Assembly: GCA_029212405.1 (NCBI GenBank)
Contig: JARGNR010000058.1
Location: forward strand, 1-41,921
Direction: 5' to 3'
DNA from: Saprospiraceae bacterium
Lineage (GTDB): Bacteria > Bacteroidota > Bacteroidia > Chitinophagales > Saprospiraceae
Length of the DNA stretch: 41,921 bases
This document shows positions 33,573 to 41,921 of this stretch, one piece after another. Numbering within the stretch: position 1 is the first letter of the stretch; each line of letters begins with the position of its first letter. The notes under the pieces are model-generated. The model was not told the origin of the DNA and ran no database searches. It saw only the letters and a list, made by a program, of their open reading frames with translations. The position numbers were made by a program, and so were the translations under genes.

Positions 33573-36500
33573 TTATTTCCGAACATCACCGGGTAAATAT
33601 CCATATTCCTTTTTAAATGTTCGAGTGAAATAATTTGGATCATTAAACCCTACACTATAGGCGACTTCGGATATATTTAGATCCGAGGACTTTAATAATA
33701 TAACAGCTTTTTTTAGACGAATTGTTCTGATAAATTGGGTAGGAGTTTGTCCTGTGAGTGCTTTTAATTTTCTGTAATATTGCATTTGATTCATCAACAC
33801 AGAACTTGCCAAATCACTAATGGCAAGCTCCGAATTATCTATTTGTTCTTCCACAAAAGCTGCCGATTTTTTTAAAAATTGATTTTCTATGGGTTGATCT
33901 TTTATGTTTGGAGTAGGCTCCTTTTCTAAGCCCGAATAGTAGGCTTGCAATTTCTTTCGGATAATCAGTTGGTTCTTCAATCGAACAGTTAGTTCATCTT
34001 TTTCAAAAGGTTTGGAAAGATAAGCGTCAGCGCCAATTTCATAACCAGCAATTTTTGAAGAAAGATCTGCCTTCGCCGTGAGCATAACAATCGGAATATG
34101 ACTCGTTCGTGCATCTTTCTTCAAAACTTCAGTCAATTCGTAACCATTTTTTTCGGGCATCATTACATCTGTCAAAATAATATCAGGGATCAAATCCAAT
34201 GCTCGATTAATACCTTCTTGTCCATTGATAGCAACCTCAACAGTATATGTTTTTGACAAAATGGAATGTATATAGGTAACCACACCACTATTATCCTCAA
34301 CAACTAATATAAGGGGTTTGTCATCTGCTATTTGATCTGGTTTTGAAGGAAGTAACGCAAAATCTGGTTTTGTATCATTATTAGTAAACACAGACACGGG
34401 AGTTGTATCCACTAAATTCAGATCATTTACATTTTGTGACGGAAAAGTTACCAAGACTTCAGTTCCCCATCCTTTTTCGCTTTTTATTTGGATAGAACCT
34501 TTTAATAAATCTATGAGCTCTTTGGTTAAGGCGAGCCCGATTCCAGTCCCACCAAACGATCTTTCTCGGTTGCCATTGTCATGTTTATGATCTTCTACCT
34601 GATAAAATCGATCAAATATATGAGGAAGGTGGATTTTATCTATCCCGATGCCTGTATCTTTTATTTTAATCTTTATTAGATTTTGTTCCCCTCGTTGGAG
34701 AACATGGATTTCCACAGAGACTTTACCTCCAGGCCTTGTATATTTTATTGCATTCGAGACCAGGTTGTATATAATGTGTTGGACTTTTACTTCATCGTAA
34801 AAGGTGTCAAAACTATCGTGGTCAGATTTAAAACTGAGATCAACTTTTTTGTCAGATGCCATGGAATAAAATGACTCAACTAGGTATTGCAAATATGCCA
34901 CAACATCTCCTTTAACCTCATCCACTCGCAATTTTCCAGAATCCAATTTTGATAGATCTAATAATTGATTGATTAATCGGAGCAAATTTTTTGCACTTCG
35001 ACGAATAAGTCCTTTTTCTTGGTCATGGTTTTTGATGTTGTCATTTACACCCAAAATAATGGTCAAAGGTGTACGGAACTCATGCGTAATGTTGGTATAC
35101 AATCTAGTCTTGAGTTGGTCCAAATCTTGAAGTCGAATAGCCTCTTGTTTTTCAAATTGTCTATTTAGGTTATATCGGTAGATCAAATATCCTAATCCAA
35201 TAATTAATAATCCGAACAAAATATTTGCCCATACAGTTTGATACCAATACGGCAACACAATGATTTTAATTTCTCTTTGATTCACATCAAAATACTTCTT
35301 CAAGATGCCCCCGGCTAATTTGAGCGTGTACGTTCCAGGTGGGAGATTTTCGTAACGCACAAGATTATTATTTCTTTTTGCATTACGCCAAGTATCTTCA
35401 TATCCCATTAGATAATAGCTGTAATAATTATCCAAAGAACTTCTGAAATCTGTTGTAGAAAAACGTAATTCGAAGTATCGTCCTCCCGGCTCTATGACAA
35501 TTTCATCCAATAATTGTAGTCCAGTCTCTTGTGTAAATTCCCGATTTTCTTTTTTATCAAATTGACGGATTTCATGTAAAATAATAGGATTGGTATGGAT
35601 CGAAGCCTTACGATATGTATCGAGGACTTCTTCTGGTTTGAAACATACAGTTCTATTGTCCAGTACGGCCCCACCAAAAAACATATAGCCGCTTTTTGTC
35701 TTCAAATACGAATTTCGATTAAACTCTGACTTCATGATGGCTTCATTTAATGGGAAATCCATATAAGACTTTGTTTCCATATCAAATCGATAGATTCCAC
35801 TATTGGTACTTAACCACAATGCCTCATCATTATTTTCAGGTAAGATGGCATATACAAGTCGATCCTCAGGAAACTGTGGGTCAATCGGATAGTTTTCAAT
35901 GGACTGTAGATCAGAAGAAATCCTACTTAATCCTGAACCATGTCCGATCCACATATTTCGGTCCTTATCTTCATGAAAAGCACTTACATAACTATTGGGT
36001 AATACAACTTTACTATTTGATGCTCTGGATAAGTTTTTGATTGCTCCCTCAAACTCTGGAATGATGAATAAACCAGCCCCTCTGGTTCCTAGCCAAACAT
36101 TTCCTGTGGAAGGACGCTGATACATATCGTTAATTTCTACAGGCCTTTCCGCCAACCCAGGTAAGATGTCCAATCGTAATAGTTTATTTGAACGCAAATC
36201 ATAAATCGCTACCTTATTCGATGACCAACTTGATTTCCATATTCGATCACTTCGATCTAAGAGAACATTAATGGCATACCCACCAATATCATTTTCATAG
36301 GCGTCCGACATTTTTTCGATATGTCTATTTTGAATATCTACTTTACAATGGGCTGTATAAATGAGAGAGTCTTTAACCTGTGTTTTCATCCAATGATGTA
36401 CAGCGCAGTTTTCTCTGTTTTGAAAAGATTTAGTCGCTAATAGTGTAAACTCATTCGTTTTAGGATTGTACTGTGTTATTGCATTTTGGGCTTCATAAGA

Positions 36501-37718
36501 TGAATTCGTTTCTGATCCTTCATGGAATCCATAGACATAGCCATCCTCTAATTCGACCATGGAACGAAGTGATAAAGGAGGCAATAGCTTAAATCCTTTT
36601 AGCGGTTGATTAACTTTCATTAGCCCATTAGTGCCTCCTAACCATAAGGTGCCAGATGGATCATAAAATGTAGAAGAAATATAACCTAAAGTGACATAAT
36701 TATTTGTGTTATTAAACTGGTTGAGCGCATTATAGGATGTGATTTCATTAGTCTCGAATGAATAGACTAAATCTTTATCAAAAAACAATTTTTCCCAGCC
36801 ATAAACTATAGATTTTGGATAATATCGAATGATATCCGCATTGGGGATTGTATATTCAGTGATTTCTATGGTTTCTAGTTTTCTTTCTTTTAGATTCCAG
36901 TTTTGAAGTGATTTGGCTTTGTATTCGTACGTCTTGTCGTAAACAAGCCTTTGCTTTTTTGGAATAAATGTTCGATAATATTCACCACCAAACCAGAATC
37001 GATCTTGATCGTCCACATGGACATTGAGACTAGTTAACTGCCAAATAATTAAATTAGGAATAGCATGCTTTTCACTGCTGCCTTGTTGGTCTAAAATGAA
37101 AATTCCATTTTTATCTTTTAGAATGAGCTTCCCTCCATACGGTTCCATCATAGGTACACCGTATGTCTGATATTCTTCTTGGCCTAACTTACGAAAAGAA
37201 GATCCATTTTTTGAAAGATAGATAGAATAAGAAGATTTATTTTTCATTTGACTGTGGGTGGGAGTGGCATACTCAGCTCCATTCAATAAAGCCCAAATAA
37301 GGGTGTCGCCCTTATAGATCGTACAAGTCATTTCATCAAAAGTGTCTCCTTTTTTCTTTATTTCGGACACCTCAATTTGGCCCATAATTTCTTGACGAAT
37401 CGGGTCAAATATTTGGACACCTTCTATCCCATTTAAATAGATTAATCCGCCTCCTGAGCAAAAGATGGGCTTGGAATGATAAAAATGATCTTCTTTTGGG
37501 AGAACGAATCTCTTCACTCTTAAACCATCATAATAGGCAAGACCTTTACCAAATATGCCCATCCAGATTATACCTGAAGCATCTTGGCTTACACTATTGA
37601 CGTCACCAAAATTGGCAGCTTCCTTTGAAGTTATAAGGTCAAAGAAAAAATTTTGTTGGGCCTGGAGCTGAATGCTCGCTACCAACGTCAGAGTTGTAAT
37701 AAGATATCTAAATGTCAT
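33573..37718 (-). CDS. Hybrid two-component system protein (sensor kinase, receiver and AraC-type regulator in one)
   Basis: The start at 37718 is preferred to the upstream ATG at 37748 because it places a signal peptide at the N-terminus (M-T-F-R-Y-L-I-T-T-L, cleavage after L-Q-A-Q). This gives 1381 residues. Order: two seven-bladed-propeller-like halves of reg_prop repeats (I-W-M-G, L-W-L-G-G, V-W-L-G-T), a Y_Y_Y domain, one membrane helix, HisKA (I-T-H-E-F-R-T-P-L, His near 879), HATPase (G-I-G-L-A-L-T-K-E-L), a receiver (T-D-V-M-M-P, Asp near 1184) and an AraC-type HTH at the end (Y-F-T-R-T-F-K-K-E). Such proteins sense an external ligand, often a glycan, and switch on nearby uptake genes. 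No SusC/D pair is visible here, so the target is unknown. Confidence 0.93.
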   Translation of the reverse strand: MTFRYLITTLTLVASIQLQAQQNFFFDLITSKEAANFGDVNSVSQDASGIIWMGIFGKGLAYYDGLRVKRFVLPKEDHFYHSKPIFCSGGGLIYLNGIEGVQIFDPIRQEIMGQIEVSEIKKKGDTFDEMTCTIYKGDTLIWALLNGAEYATPTHSQMKNKSSYSIYLSKNGSSFRKLGQEEYQTYGVPMMEPYGGKLILKDKNGIFILDQQGSSEKHAIPNLIIWQLTSLNVHVDDQDRFWFGGEYYRTFIPKKQRLVYDKTYEYKAKSLQNWNLKERKLETIEITEYTIPNADIIRYYPKSIVYGWEKLFFDKDLVYSFETNEITSYNALNQFNNTNNYVTLGYISSTFYDPSGTLWLGGTNGLMKVNQPLKGFKLLPPLSLRSMVELEDGYVYGFHEGSETNSSYEAQNAITQYNPKTNEFTLLATKSFQNRENCAVHHWMKTQVKDSLIYTAHCKVDIQNRHIEKMSDAYENDIGGYAINVLLDRSDRIWKSSWSSNKVAIYDLRSNKLLRLDILPGLAERPVEINDMYQRPSTGNVWLGTRGAGLFIIPEFEGAIKNLSRASNSKVVLPNSYVSAFHEDKDRNMWIGHGSGLSRISSDLQSIENYPIDPQFPEDRLVYAILPENNDEALWLSTNSGIYRFDMETKSYMDFPLNEAIMKSEFNRNSYLKTKSGYMFFGGAVLDNRTVCFKPEEVLDTYRKASIHTNPIILHEIRQFDKKENREFTQETGLQLLDEIVIEPGGRYFELRFSTTDFRSSLDNYYSYYLMGYEDTWRNAKRNNNLVRYENLPPGTYTLKLAGGILKKYFDVNQREIKIIVLPYWYQTVWANILFGLLIIGLGYLIYRYNLNRQFEKQEAIRLQDLDQLKTRLYTNITHEFRTPLTIILGVNDNIKNHDQEKGLIRRSAKNLLRLINQLLDLSKLDSGKLRVDEVKGDVVAYLQYLVESFYSMASDKKVDLSFKSDHDSFDTFYDEVKVQHIIYNLVSNAIKYTRPGGKVSVEIHVLQRGEQNLIKIKIKDTGIGIDKIHLPHIFDRFYQVEDHKHDNGNRERSFGGTGIGLALTKELIDLLKGSIQIKSEKGWGTEVLVTFPSQNVNDLNLVDTTPVSVFTNNDTKPDFALLPSKPDQIADDKPLILVVEDNSGVVTYIHSILSKTYTVEVAINGQEGINRALDLIPDIILTDVMMPEKNGYELTEVLKKDARTSHIPIVMLTAKADLSSKIAGYEIGADAYLSKPFEKDELTVRLKNQLIIRKKLQAYYSGLEKEPTPNIKDQPIENQFLKKSAAFVEEQIDNSELAISDLASSVLMNQMQYYRKLKALTGQTPTQFIRTIRLKKAVILLKSSDLNISEVAYSVGFNDPNYFTRTFKKEYGYLPGDVRK

Positions 37719-38029
37719 TTTCACAGGCGCCAAGATAGGAATGGACATCCATGCAATCTAGCACAAAATCTACAAAGCATAGCATGAAATTGATCGATAA
37801 GGGTTTGTTTGGACTCAATTTTCTTTTTTAATGAATAAAGAAATTACTTTATTCTAACAACTATCCAACAGATCAATGGGACCTAGTCACCAATATTTAT
37901 AGTTGAAAAGACTCAAAAAATATATACAAATCATTTTTGTGCTGGCAATTGTCAAAAATGTGCGAGTCTATCTGCGCTTAGTTCAATCATATTTGTACAA
38001 AGAATTTATTAATTAGAAAACACTTGAAA

Positions 38030-39178
38030 ATGCATAAATTGAAATTTGCTTTATATGGAATGATGATATGTATTTGTGTGCCCATATTCGCACAGCAAAA
38101 TGTAGGTATCGGTACGACTGATCCACAAGAAAAATTACACATATTTTCAAATAGCCCTGCACTATTGATCCAAAATGATCATACCAGTCAATCTGGACGA
38201 ATAGCGTTGAGAACATCTAACTTTACGGGATATGATATGTATTATAAAACGGATCAAGATTACCTGGCTTTTGAAGGGTTTGAATCTGGAAATAGTTTGG
38301 GTACACAAATGGCGATCCAACTTTCTTCCGGGAATGTTGGTATAGGAACAATTCAGCCAGAAGCTAATTTACACATTAGCACTATTCTTGGCAACTCCAA
38401 AGCATGGATAACTTCAGGTTTTAATACCAATTCAGAACTTGCTCTTGCAGAGGCATTTGGTAGTTTAGGAGTTAAATTGCTTTATAATGGTTTGACAGAT
38501 CAATTTTCCATATCGGAGATAGGACCTTTCGCTGAAACTTTTATGGTCATTGATCGAAATAGTACTAATGTTGGCTTCGGTACAGATTCTCCAGCAGGGC
38601 CTATTGAGATTGAAAGGATTTCCAATTCAACATTGCCCAACTATATGTTACTACTTCACAATAACACCAATGCAAATTTATCTAATGCAATGATTGGCTT
38701 TTCAGCCTCAGCCGCGGAGATTGGTTCTGGAGGATTTACCCCAGCTGCAATTGGATTTGTTCGAGACAAAGGATTGGTATTTCGATCTTCAACAGGAAGT
38801 GACGATACGCAAACCCGCATGCTTATCGACGGTGCTGGGAATATTTCGATGGGAACAGAAACTCCTGCCACAGGGCATAAATTATCTGTTGATGGCAAAA
38901 TAGCCTGTGAAGAAGTCCGAGTTGAGCTATCAGATTCCTGGCCTGATTATGTTTTTAGCCAAAGTTATAATTTGCCAACATTAGGTGAAGTTCGTTCTCA
39001 TATTACTGAAAAAGGACACTTGCCAGGCATTCCAAGTGCGAGAGAAGTAGAGGAAAATGGTCTTGTGGTGGGTGAAATGCAACGTAATATGATGGAGAAA
39101 ATAGAAGAACTGACCTTGTATATATTGCAGCAGGATGAACGAATAAAAAAACTGGAAACCCAATTGAAAAAAGATTAA
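38030..39178 (+). CDS. Secreted fibre-type structural protein
   Basis: Starting at ATG 38030 gives 382 residues with a signal peptide (to I-F-A-Q). The body has repeated V-G-I-G-T-x-x-P-x-x-x-L-H-I units, as in Bacteroidota tail-fibre-like secreted proteins, and a C-terminal segment ending in a coiled coil (E-E-L-T-L-Y-I-L-Q-Q-D-E-R-I-K-K-L-E-T). The region S-H-I-T-E-K-G-H-L-P-G-I-P-S-A is a hallmark of this group. A TTG at 38024 would add two residues and is less likely. It is followed after 11 bases by the metalloprotease gene, probably in one operon. Function beyond a surface or secreted structural role is unknown. Confidence 0.8.
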   Translation: MHKLKFALYGMMICICVPIFAQQNVGIGTTDPQEKLHIFSNSPALLIQNDHTSQSGRIALRTSNFTGYDMYYKTDQDYLAFEGFESGNSLGTQMAIQLSSGNVGIGTIQPEANLHISTILGNSKAWITSGFNTNSELALAEAFGSLGVKLLYNGLTDQFSISEIGPFAETFMVIDRNSTNVGFGTDSPAGPIEIERISNSTLPNYMLLLHNNTNANLSNAMIGFSASAAEIGSGGFTPAAIGFVRDKGLVFRSSTGSDDTQTRMLIDGAGNISMGTETPATGHKLSVDGKIACEEVRVELSDSWPDYVFSQSYNLPTLGEVRSHITEKGHLPGIPSAREVEENGLVVGEMQRNMMEKIEELTLYILQQDERIKKLETQLKKD

Positions 39179-39189
39179 AACCCTATACC

Positions 39190-40449
39190 ATGAAAGCAAA
39201 ATTATATGTCGTTATGATTGCATTTTTTGGACCGGTATTTTCCTTGCCATTTACTCAGGGAAAAGTCGGAAATGCAGCTATGAAAAAAGAAGTTTGGCAT
39301 TGTTCTGTGGGGGAGAATTTTGAACTCGAACATAAGGACTACATACCTATGCATATTGAAAAAGAAGTATCTACCAGAGCAAATAGACTTCGTTCACAGC
39401 TAAGTCTCACTGGGCAAAAACTAAAAATTCCTGTATACGCTCATCGTTTTCAACCAAGTAGTATCATCTGCCAATCTGGATACCCAGATTATACTGCTAG
39501 TGAGGCGCAGATCAATGCAGAAATTTCAAATACAAATCAAATATATTCTGATGTCGGCCTCAATGTCGAATTGGTTTTGATAGATATTGAAGAGCATAAC
39601 AATAACTTAGCTGTAACTATGGACTTATTGCTTTGTCAGTCTGAGGGATACAAGGAGTCTTATGATGAATTATTTTGGAGCTTATATGGCAATGAAGGCG
39701 CGATCAATTTATTTTGTGTAGAAAGCGATTCTCCGTCAATGCAACATGCTTATTTTCCTAATGGAGATTTTCCCAATATGATTGTTCTTAAATTTTATCA
39801 TGATGGATGGTCTACAGCACATGAAGTAGGTCATACATTTACCTTATATCATACCTTCGAAACTTCTAATGGGTCTGAAAATGTTACTCGTGATACAAGT
39901 AATACAAATTACAACGCAGATAGCAATGGAGATCTTCTATCTGATACGGATGCTACAATAAATTTAGATTTTTACGACAATAGTATTGTTACATTAAATG
40001 ATTCTGATTGTGAAAGTGATTGTAGTTGTACCATGACATGGGTAGGCTCACCTAGTGATGGAACAGGTGAACCTTATTTATTAAATGTGGGCGTGTGGGA
40101 TAATTTAATGAATTACGGTAGTAGGGATTGTTCTAGAATATTTACTCCTATGCAAGTGGATCGAATGTGGGATGGAATTCTTACGAAGATTGATTTGGAT
40201 CAGTTTGACTTTTGCTTGTTGGGTTCTTCTGTTGCATGCCCCTTAAACCTGATTTTGGGGAATTCAGAGATAGATTATGGCCAATATCTTCAAGCTTCCA
40301 ACTCTATTTCAACCACTCAGGAGATCACTGTGGACCATCAAGAAACTCGCATGAATGCTGATTTGATTCAACTGAAGCCAGGATTTAATGCAAAAGCAGA
40401 AGGCACTTCACATATGTTGGTTGAGCTTGAAGGATGCAGTTGTAATTGA
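39190..40449 (+). CDS. Secreted M43-like (pappalysin/cytophagalysin type) metalloprotease
   Basis: The 419-residue product has a signal peptide and a metzincin catalytic core. HEVGHTFTLYH at 211-221 gives the zinc ligands His211, His215 and His221 with Glu212 as catalytic base; Gly of the usual HExxHxxGxxH is replaced by Thr-Leu. A Met-turn (N-L-M-N-Y-G, Met near 307) is followed by F-T-P-M-Q-V-D-R-M, as in M43 enzymes. The C-terminal ~60 residues (I-Q-L-K-P-G-F-N-A-K-A-E-G) form a small beta domain common at the end of Bacteroidota exported proteins. It is likely an extracellular protease, co-transcribed with the fibre protein upstream. Confidence 0.85.
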   Translation: MKAKLYVVMIAFFGPVFSLPFTQGKVGNAAMKKEVWHCSVGENFELEHKDYIPMHIEKEVSTRANRLRSQLSLTGQKLKIPVYAHRFQPSSIICQSGYPDYTASEAQINAEISNTNQIYSDVGLNVELVLIDIEEHNNNLAVTMDLLLCQSEGYKESYDELFWSLYGNEGAINLFCVESDSPSMQHAYFPNGDFPNMIVLKFYHDGWSTAHEVGHTFTLYHTFETSNGSENVTRDTSNTNYNADSNGDLLSDTDATINLDFYDNSIVTLNDSDCESDCSCTMTWVGSPSDGTGEPYLLNVGVWDNLMNYGSRDCSRIFTPMQVDRMWDGILTKIDLDQFDFCLLGSSVACPLNLILGNSEIDYGQYLQASNSISTTQEITVDHQETRMNADLIQLKPGFNAKAEGTSHMLVELEGCSCN

Positions 40450-40590
40450 TAACGAACATAAGTTAATTTGTTTCAGTTTGATCCACTTCATTTGGACCTA
40501 TATAAAATGATTTGGATGAGCTATTCTTAACTCCTTCTGGGACAGTTCTGGTCCTATTAGGAATCAATAACAATACGTAATAATTTAGAT

Positions 40591-40983
40591 ATGAAAAGCA
40601 TAGTTCAACTTCCTATAAAAAGAAAAGACACCCACCAATTAACTCAGATAAGAAGGAGTAAGCTGCGTATCACTACAAGTTGTGGAACCCATATAATTGA
40701 CAGATCTGAAATTTTATTTTTGAAATCAGATAGTAATTACTGTGAAATTTTTTTAGCTGACGGGAATAAAATTTTGTGCTCTAAGACCTTAAAATATTTT
40801 GTTCAAAAATTAAATGACAACTCTTTCTATAGGACCCATAATTCTTATTTGGTCAATCTTCAATATGTTACTTTTATAGATGCAACGTACAAGTTTTTAA
40901 AGGTCGTCCAGCATAACAATATCCCCATTGCTCGGAGTAGAATCGTTTCATTTAAAATTAAGCTCAACCAAATATTCAATTGA
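40591..40983 (+). CDS. LytTR-domain DNA-binding protein without receiver
   Basis: The 130-residue product is almost entirely a LytTR domain: I-L-F-L-K-S-D-S-N-Y-C-E-I, L-K-Y-F-V-Q-K-L, F-Y-R-T-H-N-S-Y-L-V-N and I-P-I-A-R-S-R. No receiver domain precedes it. It may be a one-component regulator, or act together with the LytTR response regulator encoded convergently at 41104-41823. Targets are unknown. Confidence 0.85.
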   Translation: MKSIVQLPIKRKDTHQLTQIRRSKLRITTSCGTHIIDRSEILFLKSDSNYCEIFLADGNKILCSKTLKYFVQKLNDNSFYRTHNSYLVNLQYVTFIDATYKFLKVVQHNNIPIARSRIVSFKIKLNQIFN

Positions 40984-41103
40984 ATGAGACAATTTTTTGA
41001 GAAGTAAGTACGCATTTTACCTTTGAGAAAGGTCTTCATCGCATGAATTGGATCAACCATTTTATTTCAGTTTGTAGAGGTGATCTTTAATATAAGTAAA
41101 CTT

Positions 41104-41823
41104 CTATTTAGTCGAATTACGTATATTCAAACTATTCAACAATTCCGATTTTTTATTCTTTGCAATAGGTAAAGTGATGGACTCCAAAACTTGAACAGAA
41201 TTCCCAGCAATGGAGATGATTTTACTCTTGGCCACGATATACGATCGATGTATTCTCAGGAATTCTTCATGAGGTAAGATCTCTTGTAATTTCTTCAAGT
41301 GTATACTAACTAAAAATTTATCGTCCTTGGTATATATATAACTGTACTCTTGTTCCGCTTTTGCATATAAAATATCCGCAAATACGATTTTTAGCAGTTT
41401 GCCATTGTATTTGAAAAAAAAGTAGGTGTTGTTGAATTCTAATTCTTCTGTTTTTTTTGAGTGTGTTAATCGCTCTTGTGCCTTTTCAATAGCTTGATAA
41501 AAACGATTGAAAATTATTGGCTTTAAGAGGTAATCCACAACATTTAGTTCATATCCTTTGAGTGCATATTCATTGTATGCCGTTGTGAATATTACAAGTG
41601 GAGGATGCTTCAATGATTTCAAAAAATCAATGCCGGTAATTACAGGCATTTGAATGTCTAAGAATAGTACATCCACTTCAAATTTCAATAGAGCTTCGTA
41701 TGCTTCTTCGGCATTTACACAGGATGCCACGACTGTCCAATTTGGGACTTTAGCCAAATGAGATTGAATGATTTTGCGTGCCAATGGTTCATCATCTACA
41801 ATTAATGCCTTTATTGTTTTCAT
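41104..41823 (-). CDS. LytTR-family response regulator
   Basis: The 239-residue product has an N-terminal receiver with acidic pocket Asp10-Asp11, phosphorylation site Asp56 (L-F-L-D-I-Q-M-P), Thr80 and Lys101 (L-L-K-P). A LytTR DNA-binding domain occupies about 140-239 (I-H-R-S-Y-I-V-A-K-S-K, I-T-L-P-I-A-K-N-K-K). The start codon overlaps the stop of a histidine kinase gene as ATGA, so the pair is a LytS/LytR-type two-component system. Confidence 0.93.
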   Translation of the reverse strand: MKTIKALIVDDEPLARKIIQSHLAKVPNWTVVASCVNAEEAYEALLKFEVDVLFLDIQMPVITGIDFLKSLKHPPLVIFTTAYNEYALKGYELNVVDYLLKPIIFNRFYQAIEKAQERLTHSKKTEELEFNNTYFFFKYNGKLLKIVFADILYAKAEQEYSYIYTKDDKFLVSIHLKKLQEILPHEEFLRIHRSYIVAKSKIISIAGNSVQVLESITLPIAKNKKSELLNSLNIRNSTK

Positions 41824-41921
41824 GCCAAATTCAAGTTTAATTGAGCTGAATACTTAGAATCCTTTCTAGAAACGGTGTATTCATAATCGTTTTGGAAATA
41901 CAACTTAAGTCGTTTCTGAAG
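41820..41921 (-). CDS. Sensor histidine kinase, C-terminal end (partial)
   Basis: From the right edge the minus-strand frame is open for 33 codons (L-Q-K-R-L-K-L-Y-F, then Y-E-Y-T-V-S-R, ending L-N-L-N-L-A) and stops at TGA overlapping the response-regulator ATG. R-L-x-L-x-F and the final strand fit the end of a LytS/HisKA_7TM-type histidine kinase ATPase domain. The identification leans on the partner gene. Confidence 0.65.
   Translation of the reverse strand, partial: LQKRLKLYFQNDYEYTVSRKDSKYSAQLNLNLA

Noticed and set aside
37719-37748. Ten-residue N-terminal extension of the hybrid sensor
   Set aside because: The extension would bury the signal peptide; the ATG at 37718 gives a normal signal sequence.

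Overview
The window looks like a chromosomal segment of a marine-type Bacteroidota, most likely a member of the Saprospiria. The evidence is the low GC content, candidate promoters of the TTG-N17-21-TAnnTTTG type, several proteins with type IX secretion (T9SS) type A or type B C-terminal sorting domains, an S74 'chaperone of endosialidase' protein, a one-protein hybrid two-component system, and LytTR regulators. The taxon is inferred from protein style only. TGA is a normal stop codon here (it ends the genes at 29559, 40449 and 40983).

Region 1 (1-17466) is an RHS/YD-repeat polymorphic-toxin locus. A partial T9SS cargo gene is followed by a complete 2280-residue RHS gene with a zincin-like C-terminal toxin candidate and an overlapping lipoprotein immunity candidate. 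Downstream lies a row of promoterless partial RHS cassettes. Each has a piece of the conserved RHS core, a different C-terminal domain and usually a short membrane or lipoprotein gene that overlaps or closely follows it. They start at about 8454, 9992, 12569 and 14395, with further relics at 11767 and 16359. The same core DNA recurs, so the row reads as a store of alternative toxin tips that could recombine into the full-length gene. Two cassettes carry the same pair of inserted palindromic elements: a three-hairpin element whose stems differ by compensatory base changes, and a 64-nt in-frame hairpin. A radC relic and matched terminators lie between cassettes.

Region 2 (17467-32870) holds large surface proteins. 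On the minus strand these are a 19-repeat T9SS type B adhesin candidate with a small HTH-like gene just upstream, an S74/T9SS protein, and an Ig/HYR-like T9SS type A protein. On the plus strand is a pair of 440-residue secreted paralogs, each preceded by 10-bp-phased A-tract repeats. Gaps hold relics of a REP-associated (Y1/IS200-like) transposase and an IS110 transposase.

Region 3 (32871-41921) contains a secreted thioredoxin-fold protein, a 1391-residue hybrid sensor with HisKA/HATPase/REC/AraC domains, a structural-type secreted protein followed closely by an M43-like metalloprotease, a LytTR-only regulator, and a LytTR response regulator. The tail of that regulator's partner histidine kinase overlaps its start by four bases and runs off the right edge.
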